Position numbers and translations under genes: made by a program
In this document: piece after piece, positions 9,148 to 20,074 of the stretch
How positions within the stretch are numbered: position 1 is the first letter of the stretch
Layout: each line of letters starts with the position of its first letter
Notes under the pieces: model-generated
Told to the model about the DNA's origin: nothing
The model's input: the letters and a program-made list of their open reading frames with translations, nothing else
The model's database searches: none
DNA from: Manihot esculenta
Lineage: Eukaryota; Streptophyta; Magnoliopsida; Malpighiales; Euphorbiaceae
Assembly: GCF_001659605.2 (NCBI RefSeq)
Contig: NC_035172.2
Span: 20,585,051 to 20,649,050 of the forward strand
Length of the DNA: 64,000 nucleotides
Reading direction: 5' to 3'

Positions 9148-11280
9148 ATGCATCCCTTAAGTGAAGCTTCCATTTTAGCAACTCTAATACAGAAGTGTAC
9201 CACCGTTACCTCCCTTAGAAAAGCCCGGCAACTCCACGCTCTAATCCTTACCACCATTGCTTCCCCCAGCTATGCACAGTCTCCGTTCCCCAATAACAAC
9301 CTCATTGCAATGTATGCGCATTGTGGTTCTGTTTTGGACGCGCAACAGCTGTTTGACAGAATGCCTCGAAGAAATGCTATTTCTTATAATGCTCTCATTG
9401 CAGCGTATTCTAGAGATCCTAGTTATGAGATTTTGAATTTCAAGTTACTTTCACATATGGGAAACCAAGGCCTGCGTCCTACTGGCGCAACCTTTACAAG
9501 CTTACTGCAAGTGTGTTGTTCCCTTGAGGATTGGTTTTTGGGCTCATTGCTTCATGCTCAAGTTGTAAAATCTGGGTTTGTGAACGATATTTGTGTTCAG
9601 ACATCGTTGCTTGGCATGTACTCCAATTGTGGGGATTTGGACTCCACGCAGAAGGTGTTTGATTCCATAGTGGAGAAAGATGTGGTTGTGTGGAATTCAA
9701 TGATATTTGGGAACATCAAGAATGAGAGGATGAAGGATGGGCTTTGTATATTTATTGCAATGCTAAAGTCTGGTGTTATTCCTACCCAGTTCACATTCTC
9801 AATGGTGTTTAGTGCTTCTAGCAAATTGCAAGATTCTAAATCTGGACGAGTAATTCATGCCCTAGTCATTATTTTGAATATACTATCTGATTCAGCTTTA
9901 CAGAATGCCTTGCTTGAAATGTACTGCAGCTGTGGTGACACCAAAAATGCATTTAATGTCTTTAGCAGAATTGAGAACCCAAGTTTAGTTTCATGGAATT
10001 CGATGATTTCTTGGTGTGCAAAAAATGGAGAGGGAGAGAAAGCTATGGATATGTTTGTCAAGTTTCTTGGAATGTCTGTTTCTAAACCAGATGAGTATAC
10101 TTTTACTGCAGTTATTTCCGCAACTGCTGAATTTCCAGCTACTGCTTATGGGCAACCTCTCCATGCCCAAGTTATGAAAGCAGGGCTGCAATGGAGTGTC
10201 TTCATAGGTACTGCACTATTGTCAATGTATTTCAGAAACAGTGACACTGAATCTGCTCAAGGGGTCTTCAGTTTGATGAAGAAGAAGGATGTTGTTCTCT
10301 GGACAGAAATGATTATGGGTCACCGTAGGTTGGGTTATGGAGAAACTGCAATAAAATTATTCTGCAAGATGTGTCTGGAATGCCATAAGTTTGACAGTTT
10401 TGCTATTAGTGGAGCTCTGAGTGCTTGTGCTGACCTTGCAATTTTAAAGCAAGGACAGATGATTCACACTCAGGCTGTTAAAACAGGGTGTGATGCTGAA
10501 ATGTCTGTTTGTGGTAGCCTTATAGATATGTACGTGAAAAATGGTAACCTACAAGCTGCAGAGTTAATATTTACTCAAGTTTCCAATCCTGATTTGAAGT
10601 GCTGGAATTCAATGATTGGTGGATATAGCCTTCATGGAATGGCAGAGGAGGCTATGATGCTTTTTGACGAGGTCTTAGAATATGGTCTAAATCCAGATCA
10701 AGTAACATTTTTGTCTCTTCTGTCTGCTTGCAACCATAGTGGCCTGGTTGAAAAAGGGAAATCCTTGTGGGACTATATGAAAAAGAATGGCATTATACCA
10801 GGTCCAAAGCACTATAGTTGTATGGTAAGTTTATTAAGTCGAGCAGGATTACTGGACGAGGCAGAAGAACTCATTAGCGAATCAACCTATAGCGAAGAGC
10901 ATTTGAAACTATGGAGAACTTTGCTAAGCTCTTGCGTGAACAGAAGGAATTTGAAAATAGGTGTTCGGGCAGCAGAACAAGTGTTAAGGTTAGATCCACA
11001 AGATGGTGCAACACATATTTTGCTTTCAAATCTTTATGCTGCTATAGGGAGATGGAATGATGTTGCAGAACTGAGGAGAAAGATAAGAGGGTTAATGTTG
11101 GAAAAGGATCCTGGAATAAGCTGGATAGAGGACAAGAATGATATTCACGTATTCTCTTCTGATGACCAAGCAAACCCTGTGATTGAAGAAGCCCAAGCTG
11201 AAGTGCATAGACTACAAGGGAACATGATGAGATCAGTTAAAGATGAATATGAATTAGATGCAAGGATATTTTCTACTTAG
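9148..11280 (+). CDS. PLS-class pentatricopeptide repeat protein, E/E+ type (At3g50420-like)
   Basis: This is an intronless 710-codon frame. The start is the ATG at 9148, the first ATG after an in-frame TGA at 9115-9117; the codon before it (9145) is TTG. It is made of PPR units with the usual signatures: NNNLIAMYAHCGSVLDAQQL, QTSLLGMYSNCGDLDSTQKV, QNALLEMYCSCGDTKNAFNV, GTALLSMYFRNSDTESAQGV and CGSLIDMYVKNGNLQAAELI. Each is followed by an 'xxWNxMIxG' helix. The C-terminus has an E domain (LWRTLLSSCVNRRNLKIGVR onward, LLSNLYAAIGRWNDVAELRR) and an E+-like end (PGISWIE, HVFSSDDQANP). There is no DYW deaminase domain. Such proteins bind organellar RNA one base per repeat, often as C-to-U editing factors. 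The best match I recall is Arabidopsis At3g50420. I see no clear transit peptide. Compared with that protein the N-terminus may be short. All neighbours are transposons. Confidence 0.92.
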   Translation: MHPLSEASILATLIQKCTTVTSLRKARQLHALILTTIASPSYAQSPFPNNNLIAMYAHCGSVLDAQQLFDRMPRRNAISYNALIAAYSRDPSYEILNFKLLSHMGNQGLRPTGATFTSLLQVCCSLEDWFLGSLLHAQVVKSGFVNDICVQTSLLGMYSNCGDLDSTQKVFDSIVEKDVVVWNSMIFGNIKNERMKDGLCIFIAMLKSGVIPTQFTFSMVFSASSKLQDSKSGRVIHALVIILNILSDSALQNALLEMYCSCGDTKNAFNVFSRIENPSLVSWNSMISWCAKNGEGEKAMDMFVKFLGMSVSKPDEYTFTAVISATAEFPATAYGQPLHAQVMKAGLQWSVFIGTALLSMYFRNSDTESAQGVFSLMKKKDVVLWTEMIMGHRRLGYGETAIKLFCKMCLECHKFDSFAISGALSACADLAILKQGQMIHTQAVKTGCDAEMSVCGSLIDMYVKNGNLQAAELIFTQVSNPDLKCWNSMIGGYSLHGMAEEAMMLFDEVLEYGLNPDQVTFLSLLSACNHSGLVEKGKSLWDYMKKNGIIPGPKHYSCMVSLLSRAGLLDEAEELISESTYSEEHLKLWRTLLSSCVNRRNLKIGVRAAEQVLRLDPQDGATHILLSNLYAAIGRWNDVAELRRKIRGLMLEKDPGISWIEDKNDIHVFSSDDQANPVIEEAQAEVHRLQGNMMRSVKDEYELDARIFST

Positions 11281-11599
11281 GACATCAAATTCAAGATTAT
11301 CTGACAAGGGAGAAGCTCGGTACAGAATAGCTGTGTGTTTCATTCCCCAAGTGATTATGTAAGCATCAAAGCCCCAACTCCTGCAAGCTTTCCAACAAAA
11401 TCATACCCAATCGAGAGATGAACAATATGCCTGCTGTTGGATGACCATTTGGCTAACTTGAGGTGTCTGAACTCTAAACCTTGGTAATTCCTTAGCTCAG
11501 TTGTTGAAACGTAGTTGTGGAATTAGAAAGGGAGAAAAAAATATTTTTTTCGTACCAACAGTTTTGATCTATAAGCTTAATTTTCTGTCAGGTGTAAAG

Positions 11600-11605
11600 A
11601 ATAAA
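11600..11605 (+). terminator. Possible polyadenylation signal of the PPR gene
   Basis: AATAAA occurs 320 bp after the stop codon with no gene between. This is weak evidence because plant signals are loose. Confidence 0.3.
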
Positions 11606-11715
11606 CAGAACAATTTTCTTGGAGAAACATGCAATTTGGTCTTTGTATTACGCTTCTCTTAGCTTTTTTTTCCCCCTTTCTCCTAATCTGTGCGTGTCTG
11701 CGACTACAAGTTGCT

Positions 11716-11825
11716 AAAGTTCAGATAGAATCCCCGTATTTTTCAAACTTTTTCAAAGTTCAGACAGAATCTCCTGCATTTTCAAACTTTTCAAAGTTTC
11801 GATAGAATCTCCTGCATTTTGCCTG
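11716..11825. repeat. Triplicated 38-bp repeat 3' of the PPR gene
   Basis: Three units start at 11716, 11755 and 11793 with the core AAAGTTCAGATAGAATCTCC and a TTTTCAAAC tail. Units 2 and 3 share CTCCTGCATTTT; unit 1 differs. Confidence 0.7.
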
Positions 11826-13594
11826 TTCTTGTATGATCAGAGTTTTGCAATCAAGGCTGAAGCAGAAGGAATATATCAAATCATGTTTCTTGCAATTTTG
11901 CATTTCATAAAGATATTGTAAAACGAAAATAATTTGTGTCGTAATTAATTGCGTGATCTGTCTGTTAGTTCTTTGATTTGCTGAGGAATTTTGTGGAAAA
12001 GTAGTCCCACTGTTGGATGACCACCAGATGAAGGAAAAGTCGCAGTTGCTAAAGATATTAATTCGCCGTTCAAAGACAAGAAAGAAGAACCAATTACCTG
12101 AGGAAACTCCAGATAAAGAACCTTAAAAGCTACGCAAAAAATGAACAGCAAAAAGTCCAAATCATTCTCTAAAGCTTTCTATTAAAGCTCAAACAAATCC
12201 AATTTGAAATTTTTAGATAAATAAAACCCTGAACTTAATCTATAAGGCAAATAAATTTTGACTTAATATAATTTATTTTTTAATAATATTTTTTTTAATT
12301 TGGAATATCAAAATTTTAGTATTTTTTATTAACTTAAAAGAATAAAAAGTGCAAAAATACAAGAATAAGAAATTAATAATTTATAAAATTAAAACAATAT
12401 TATTAAAAAATAATTTAGCCTTGATGTTTATAGAAAAAGTAAATATTTTAAACTTTAAAAGTTTAACAAGTTTTATAAAATTTACAGATTAAAAGCTACA
12501 TTTTCATCAATGCCAAGAGTTAAAAGTTTTTAATAATTACATTTTGTAAAATTTATATTTTCATAAAGGCTAAAAATAAAAAATTTATAAAATATAATTA
12601 TTTTATAAAGTGTGTAAGTGAAACTAGCGCATAGTAACTACGTTTTTCTAAATGTCATATGTCAAAAATTAATGAAAATATTAAAATGCAACTAATTTTT
12701 TGTGTAAATATCAAAAATTAAATTATTTTATTCAGCCTTTTATTATACATGACAAATGGAGTTAAAGCACCCTTGATTTTAAGAGATAAGGGGGGAGATT
12801 AAGCAAATCTCTCTTTGTTTTATCCCTTCATTTGGTATGATAAATTTTTGGAGAATTTAAGTGAATTGAATTTTTTTTTATTTTTATATTTAATAAAATT
12901 AAAGATATAAGAATTCAATTTTTTTAAATTTTTGTAAGAATTAATTTTAAACTAAAAACAAATCTTGTGAAAATTGTCAAGATTTTGTAAGAAATAATTT
13001 CATTCAGTGCTATTTTTATCAAAATTACTTATTTAGTCCTTGACAACTCCATTTTTTTCCTCTCCTTTTATTGTTTATTTTAACTTCAAATTTATTTGTG
13101 TTCTTTTAATTAATAATTTCTTCTTTTAAAATTTAATTAATATTAATGCATTTATAATTGACATTAAAAAATTTATTATAATATTTTCTTAACTTTTTAA
13201 AAATATTGTCCATCTTAATTTATTTTTTTAATGGTAAAAAGTTATGTGAAGTTTAGATTTTAAATATTATGAAAATCATAACTGATTGCAAGTTCTCAAT
13301 GCATCTAATGTCTAGAATTACCTTATAATTAAAGAGGAGATCCTAATATAAAAGGTATTAACTCATCTATTACAGTCAGAAGGAACCTGGATATTGTGCT
13401 GTAAGTTAATGTGCACGTCATCTGAATCTATTTTTTCACATGTATCCTTTATGAATCTTAACATTTTGTTCAATTGTCTGCATGGTTTATAAATGAAATC
13501 CATAACTCCATCTGAATCCCTTTCAAAAGAAATATGAATACGCTTAAGACAATATTACTTGTGGAACTTTTGTTGATGTTGCAATTGATGCATG
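11826..13594. other. AT-rich intergenic spacer
   Basis: I see no supported gene, LTR edge or tandem repeat. About 12190-13280 is very AT-rich. Confidence 0.5.
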
Positions 13595-13599
13595 GGTGA

Positions 13600-13985
13600 T
13601 TATGAAAAATGGGCCTCAGACCGCCAGGCACGCAACAGCACATATTGAAGAGGTCCGGACCAATATAATATAAGCACATAACGTATCACGTAAGATGGAA
13701 TCTAGACAAATGTTTGTATATGAGTAAAACCCTCAATAATAAGGTTCGTGTTCCAAAAGGGTCAAAGGAAATTAAATAGCCCTCTAATAGGGATCAAAAC
13801 CTCGTTATCATGAATACGTTATCTGCATGAAAGTGGCAATCATGTCAAAGTATAGAACGGTGGAGGCATACAAGAAAAAGACAAGAGGAAATAGAAATAA
13901 AAAGGAGGAAATAATCAAACTAAGGCAAGCTTACCAAAAGAAAAAAATACTAGAACTCCAACTCATCTTGGATCTCAGAGTATCA
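13600..13985 (+). repeat. 5' LTR of the non-autonomous element
   Basis: It ends AGTATCA directly before ATTGGTGCCATCTGTGGGG. It aligns with 17623-18075 (shared GACCGCCAGGCACG, AATAATAAGG, AAACTAAGGCAAGCTTAC) but lacks about 65 bp present there. The first base pair is mutated from TG. Confidence 0.75.
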
Positions 13986-14006
13986 ATTGGTGCCATCTGT
14001 GGGGAC
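13986..14006 (+). other. Probable primer-binding region
   Basis: ATTGGTGCCATCTGTGGGG follows the LTR end. It resembles the ATTGGCGCCGTCTGTGGG phrase common after 5' LTRs of plant gypsy elements. The primer tRNA was not identified. Confidence 0.5.
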
Positions 14007-14055
14007 AAAGGGATCTTAACATTACCGAAGTTCTCATTCAACCACTGAGATCCAC

Positions 14056-14527
14056 ATGGCTAGTCCTGGAGAAAACCACATAGGGCTCCCTCAAAATGAC
14101 CCGAGCTCAACCCTAGAAAGTTCACTATTCTCATTCTCTAGTCCACTAATCTCATCACCTACATTACTAAACCACTCACCAAACTCAACCACAGCCATGC
14201 CTCATACCTCATTGTCCGATCAAGAACTTCAAAGCATGGCTTTGCAGCTACAAATTACAGCTAACCGGTTAGGCCAAATTCTACAACATAGGGACCTTAA
14301 AACCCCCAGGTCAGCAGAGCACCCTGGCAAGGCTCGATGACAGTGAATCTCAACCCACCCTCAATCGGCAGAACCTACCACAGAGTAATCAAAGGGCTAG
14401 AGAGGAGGAGGAAGAGATAAAAAGAGAGAAGGAACTAGTAGTGCGATCTCGTAGCAGGGCGGTATCTCATAAACAACGAGGCAATAGGGAAGGATCCTTT
14501 GGAAGGGGGTTGCCATCCTCTCCATAA
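14056..14527 (+). pseudogene. Frameshifted gag N-terminal fragment
   Basis: The ATG at 14056 opens a frame beginning MASPGENHIG that is Ser/Pro-rich. Around 14318 the natural continuation moves to another frame, reading STLARLDDSESQP and an acidic/basic run EEEEEIKREKE, and ends at TAA 14525-14527. It sits just after the LTR and primer region, the normal place of gag. No capsid core or zinc knuckle is visible. I call it gag by position and by its MASPxEN-like start. Confidence 0.5.
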
Positions 14528-14663
14528 TGGACATCCTCACCGTCAGAGTTGAATTCAGGAGCTCGCAATTCGGCCAACGAAACAAATGGGGCATCTCATG
14601 CAGCTTTAAGGCCCTGATTATAGCATGTGGAGAACATCCAGAAGGCCTAGCTTCATCTCGTTG

Positions 14664-17400
14664 CTAGCGAGTTTCCTTTAAGAGTGAAAATTGAGCAAGA
14701 GCCTCATCCCTTTGGAGTTCTACTGCAGAAGCCCGCTGGGGTGACCGGATAGCCTCCTCCCTTAGCATTTCAAACTGCCTGGTGAGGACTACCACTTGCC
14801 CTTTGAAGTTGATAATGTGCTTGTGAGGAACCGCAATGGCAACAAGGTTCTCATCTCGTCGCGCTTCCTCAATACAGTGGTCCATAGAGCTTTGAATAGA
14901 TCGATTTCAAGCATCGATCTCCATAAAAGTTCTTAAGGACTCTCAAAAGGAAAAGCGACGTTAGCAGACAATAAATCTAAAGTATTGGAAGAAAAAGTGA
15001 CCAACTTACTATGAGGAGCAGCTATCTCAAATTGTCCCTAAGAGTCTCTAATGAGCGAATTGCAAGCGGATTGCTGCCTAGTGGAGAAAACTAGATTGTA
15101 GACAACTCTAGGAAAGTGAGGTTCAGAGACATCTGGCACCCTGCCAAAGAATTTACTACATAACAGTTTTGTTATAGAGGCCGGCGTAGAGTTTGCATCA
15201 ATCCCAATAGAGTTCAGCACATCATTATCTGGGCAGAGGATAGGTTCTCCACAACCTTTTTCTCTTTATCAGTAGAAGAGGGAAAGTCAACTCCATTAGG
15301 TGCAGAGGTCCTAGCTTGCTTAGCAGGACAGTCTCCACTGACTATATTTCCAATAGGAGGAGGAGGAGAAGCGCTCTGAACAAAAGAATCAGTATCTTTC
15401 TCCAAATTGTCCTCCCTTGATTCACTGACAATGATAGGATCCTTGGGAACTATCATAGAGGTAGCAAAATGGGAGCCTCCTAAAATCGACACTAAAGCCA
15501 GTGAAGGTGCACGGCTGTGAGTAGAAGGCCTGATGGATGACAAAGGAGTCATAGCATGGTAGACTGATGTGGAACCCTATGGCACTTGCCTCAAACCCAC
15601 ATGCACAAGTAGATATGGAATTCAAAGATTTGATAAATCCACCTCCTATGGCATCCCACACTTAGAGAAGCTGAAACACCAATGATCTAAGGATTTAGAT
15701 GAGAATCCGACAAATGCCACAACGAATAGTTGATAAGTTAGCCAAGATTCTTGATGCAATTGATGAAAGCAAATCCTCACTCTCACTCAGAGCAATACAT
15801 GCCAAAGGCATGAGGAAGAATTCTAAAAAGTTTAATTCAAAAGTTCCCTCTTATAAGTGTTCCTTATCCTTATATAGTAAGGAGAAAAAAATAAAACCCT
15901 AAGACACTCTTCTTAGGTTTGGTCGAACCACACATAAGGCTCAAGTCCAAACGTACACTAAAATAACACATCAAACTCATAAGTGACAAAACATAAGGCC
16001 AAAACATGGTCCAACCCTCTAAAACTCTGAAGATAAACTATGGTCAGAATACAAGTCTAAACAAAGCCAAAATAAAGCAAGCGTTTAAATAATAATACAT
16101 AGCAAGCGCATCATGACAAAACTGAATCTTCACAAAAGCCTTTTTTAATCTTCACTTTAAACTTCCCTTTGTGTAACTTTAGCCTATAAGCTTGATTAGG
16201 CTCCCTATACCCATAATTATAAGTGTTGAACTAAATTTGCCCCATATAAATTGAAGCACACCCCAAGAGTATTTGAATCATATGAATATGATTTTATACA
16301 CCTTTTATACCCTTTTAAATGATATAAGGTTGCTTCACACCATTGTTGAAAATTTTTCCTATTGAATCCGTATCATTTTGGATCATATGAATATAATTTT
16401 AAACAACTTTTAGATCTATTTGAATGATATAAGGTTACTCCACACCATTGTTAGAAATTTTCCCTATTGGATCTGTATTAAAGACCTTCCAAGTGACATC
16501 GACAATAAACTTGTTAGCTCGGAAAGCTAACAAAGTCTCTTTGAGATTTTCTCTGGAAAAGATAAACTTCTTGGGAAATTTGATTTTGTCCATTGGTACA
16601 GTAGATACTGCATAGAGAAAGAAAGAGAAAATTCAGTTAGAACTTGACATTACAAAAAGAAAATTTTAAAGGAAAAACTCAGAAGTATCGGCTTAATGAC
16701 AATTCTTCAAGAAGGACATGAACAAGCACTTCTTGATATCATATTTTTTCCCTATAGAGTTCAGTTGAAGAAGGCAGATATGATCTATAAGATTCAACCT
16801 AAGGAACTCGTTGCAGCCCTAAGGTATATCCCTCCAAGATAAGTCAACATCCCATTCAACCCTAGAACTCTCTTTCATCTCGATGACAACAAAATGTTCT
16901 ACCCAGTCTTTAATCAAATCTTTATAGCCAGTAAAGATGGACAACCCATCACGGGACCAAAATAATAGAACCCATGTATAGAGCTGACCAAACGAAAAAA
17001 GGTAGAAAATAGGTTGACAAAAGAAGAAAAACTCTAGCACAGACAAATAGACTCAAAATAGTTCATAAATAAGATGGATTTGGGCGTCAATATTTTAGGA
17101 GTTACCCCGTAATTTTGAAAAATCTCAATGAAAAAAGAGGTAAAAGAGAAAGCTAACCCAAACTCGTATTGCTTGAGGAAAAACATCAAATTACGCCCCT
17201 TTTAGGCATCTACCAAACCCTTAATAGATGGGTCAAATAGAACTATTCTCTCATTATTCAGGAGTGCCCTAATCTTAAAGATTTCGGTATCTATTCAGTG
17301 ATGGGGAAGATATTAGAGTAAGGAAGATGGAATGACAGAAGAGACCAAGTCATTCACTATCGAAATTTCAATAGGAGCTATGATAAGAACGATAGCGTAC
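14664..17400 (-). pseudogene. Broken antisense gene, 'putative gypsy type transposon' (PF04195-like)
   Basis: Reading leftward, about 17280-16819 gives fragments in shifting frames: a FSFTSFFIEIF-like run, then FSFGQLYTWVLLFWSRDGLS, then IFTGYKDLIKDWVEHFVVIE and VDLSWRDIP. This order resembles the plant family Pfam calls 'putative gypsy type transposon' (Transposase_28). Pieces at 15552-15038 (Ser/Pro-rich) and 14885-14664 (charged, coiled-coil-like, FEMLREEAIRSPQ) fit the middle and C-terminal parts. Stops and frameshifts break it throughout. Its function is unknown. It lies antisense to gag, and antisense frames are known in Tat-lineage elements. The family call is from recalled motif patterns, not a search. 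Confidence 0.5.
16275..16486. repeat. Tandem duplication of a ~106-bp unit
   Basis: The unit starting ATCATATGAATAT..ATTTTA and containing ATGATATAAGGTT and CACACCATTGTT occurs at 16275-16379 and again at 16381-16486, with about 15-20% differences. Confidence 0.7.
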
Positions 17401-17622
17401 CTCTAACTGGAGAAGCAAGATTATAGAGAAGGGAAAGGCAAAATAGCAGAGACAAAGCAGGAACAGAAGCAACAAGCGAAAAGAAAAAATCGAAATTAGG
17501 AGAAGATGAAAGAAATGACACCTATCAGAGTCATTTTCAAGAGCCGAGCAAAGTTAAATGAAATCTCAAAGTTTACTCTCTCACTAATCATGAAATAATT
17601 GGTAAGGGAGTAAAGAGGTACT

Positions 17623-18075
17623 TAATGATAAATGGGCTCGGACCGCCAGGCACGGAGCAGCCCATACTTAAGAGGCTCGGGCCAACATAACTTAGACCCA
17701 TAACGTATTGTGTAAAATGGAATCCGGACCAATCGAGATTTGGTTTCATGAGTTGGATAGGGCTCAAAAGGAGCTCGAGAGCAGTCAAGCCTAACCGATC
17801 ACCAACGTTCGTATATGAGCAAAGCCCGCAATAATAAGGATCGTGTTTCAAAAGGGTCAAAGGGAATTAAATAGCCGCCTGACAGGAATTAAAACCTTGC
17901 ACCCACGAACAGGCTATCCACGTGAAAGTGGCAGTCAGGTCCGGGTATAAGACGGTAGAGGCACACTCAAATAAGACAAGAGAAAATAAAAATAAAAGGA
18001 AAGAAATAATCAAACTAAGGCAAGCTTACTAAAAACACACTAGAACCTGAACTCATCTTGGAACTCAGAGAATCA
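17623..18075 (+). repeat. 3' LTR of the non-autonomous element
   Basis: It follows a purine-rich run (17601-17618), ends GAGAATCA and is followed by GGTGA. It is longer than the 5' LTR because it keeps a segment around 17725-17810 that the other copy lost. Confidence 0.75.
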
Positions 18076-18080
18076 GGTGA

Positions 18081-18842
18081 GAATAAGATTAATCATCTTT
18101 ATAATAAAGTCCACCAATATCCCATGGAAACCATTTAATAGAATGTTTTTTCACTAAGCATTTACTAGATATTGAAGGTCTTGGCATAAAGGTTCTCACC
18201 GATGAATAATGGCTTACTGGGTTAATGGTATTATAGTCCAATTTTCAATACTTTGGGATCACAAAATCATCAAGTAGATATAACAACAAACTCCAAAATC
18301 AGATAGTTTTTGCATAAGGTCCCATTCAAAAAACTGCTTCGTTAATAGGATCCAGCACCAGTTCAATTACCGGTGGGTGCTTAATAGAAATATCAACTTT
18401 ATGCAGCAAATAACACCACATGTTCAAACAATATAAGTGAAATGATATATCACATTTGCTAGAGATTTAGAGGTGTCATTAAGAGCTTTATGCTTTTCAA
18501 AGTGCATGTGCTTGGACTTGACAACTATCGTCAACAACTTCATTAGTGTCAGAAGTTTGCAACAGTTAAATATTGAGAATTTTCATATTTGGTTAGCTTC
18601 TGAGCAGTTCTGCAAGAGTGGATAGTGTTATACGAGCTCGAGCTCAAAGGATTCGGATAAGTGGGGGGTGGGGAGACGTGAGAGAGAAATGAAGAATGGA
18701 GGTGATGATAAGAGATAATAGAGGATAGCCATTTTATTATTAATTAACAACAAAAATCAGTAAAATTAAACAAATGCATTTTTGATAAACGGAATTAAAA
18801 CTCAAGGTCTTTTTAATATAAATGTTAAAATATAAAGACAAA
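18081..18842. other. Spacer, nothing recognised
   Basis: No coding frame or known element could be supported. It forms the left flank of the chromovirus array. Confidence 0.5.
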
Positions 18843-19024
18843 ATAGTTGTAATACCCGGCTAGACTCCGGTATCGAAATTCCTACCGTCCGGTGGAATTT
18901 GGGTGTCGGAAACCTCTAGAAGGGTAAGAGCATGTTTTTATGAAATGTTTTCATGTTTTTAATGTTTTTAAGTATGATTTTAAATAAGTTTTTGCATGAA
19001 AATTCTTTAAGGAAAAAAACCAGG

Positions 19025-19231
19025 TTCGGCCGCCGAAACTCACTTTCGGCCGCCGAAACTCACTTTCGGCCGCCGAACATGCATGGACTTTGGGAGGCAC
19101 GTTAGGCCCCCGAAAGTCTAAGTGAGGGAAGTGCAGGTTCGGCCGCCGAACCTTATGTTCGGCCGCCGAACATTGCATGGATGCGGAGGCACATTCGGCC
19201 CCCGAACGTGGCCTGGCCAGCCACTATAAAA
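19025..19231 (+). promoter_or_regulatory. LTR1 promoter: five GCC-core palindromes and TATA box
   Basis: TTCGGCCGCCGAA occurs at 19025, 19045, 19065, 19138 and 19158, with TATAAAA at 19225-19231. Each 13-mer is a palindrome around its centre base and contains GCCGCC, the core of the GCC-box recognised by ERF-type factors. The position 55-200 bp before the TATA box suits an enhancer array. Binding is inferred. Confidence 0.55.
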
Positions 19232-19762
19232 GGGTCCCCTTGGTCCGCACGGGCGAGCTTTTTCTCTCCCATTGTCGGCCAAGGTGAGTCTCCACCGTTC
19301 CTCCCTCGATCTTGAGTGTTTCCTCTAGATCTTTCATGGTTTTAACAAGTTTTCATCTTGCTTTGAAGTTTTTAAGCTTTGGAATCAAGTTTTGAGCAAG
19401 TTTTGAGCTTGGAGGCCCAAGGAGCTAGATTTCTCCCAACTCCAAGTTAGATCGCCTCTACTCTCGATCTTCAAGAGGTAAGAGTCGATCTTGAACTCTT
19501 GTAATGTTTTAAATAAGTTTCCTGTAAGATTCATGGGATTAAAGGCATGTTTAGTTCATGTGTAGGCTTATGGGTTTATGTTGTGATTTTGAGCAATGTA
19601 GCTTGATTGTGTGTGAATGAAGTGTTGTAGATGGGGTATATGCATGTTTGAGACCCCTAGGAACTTGTATGTGTGTTTTGGTTAAGATATATGCATGATC
19701 TATGGTTTTGGAAGGCAGGAGGTTCATTTGAACCAAGTTTCTGCCGTTTGGCAGAAACCAGG

Positions 19763-19945
19763 TTCGGCAGCCGAAGGGAGTTTCGGCCGCCGAACCCCTC
19801 TTGTGGAGGCAGCTTTCGGCTGCCGAAGGTGCCCCCGAAAAGAGACTTTCGTCTCTGTCTGGCACTTTCGGCCGCCGAAGGTGCCGCCGAACCTAGCTGA
19901 GTTTCGTCTCTGTCCAGGACTTTCGGCCGCCGAAGGTGCCGCCGA
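19763..19945 (+). repeat. Downstream cluster of GCC palindromes in LTR1
   Basis: Palindromes and variants occur at 19763 (centre A), 19782, 19814 (centre T), 19867 and 19922, with half-sites between, downstream of the TATA box in the presumed transcribed part. The same cluster is in LTR2 and LTR3. Confidence 0.7.
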
Positions 19946-20074
19946 AGGTGCCCTGTTCAGCCATTTCATGCATATTTTCTGTGATGTTTTCATGATGTTT
20001 TAGGGGGTTTTTGGGGGATATATTAGAGTTATGTTTATATATGTTTGGTCCCTCATTGGAGTCCACCTGTGTAG

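Larger units (their letters stand above)
13600..18075 (+). mobile_element. Decayed non-autonomous gypsy-type LTR element (LARD-like), TSD GGTGA
   Basis: Two direct, diverged LTRs (13600-13985 and 17623-18075) enclose about 3.6 kb. GGTGA occurs at 13595-13599 and at 18076-18080, which supports the boundaries. Inside are a primer-site-like stretch after the first LTR, a broken gag N-terminus on the plus strand and a broken antisense gene on the minus strand. No protease, reverse transcriptase or integrase is recognisable, so the element could not have moved by itself. Confidence 0.75.

Noticed and set aside
11945..12160. 71-codon minus-strand frame downstream of the PPR gene
   Set aside because: No recognisable domain and no support beyond being open by chance.
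19551..20003. Several open frames on both strands in the LTRs with FGRRTW or SAAEGAAE-like repeats (also in the other LTR copies)
   Set aside because: They are translations of the repeated TTCGGCCGCCGAA palindrome in different frames and occur equally on both strands.
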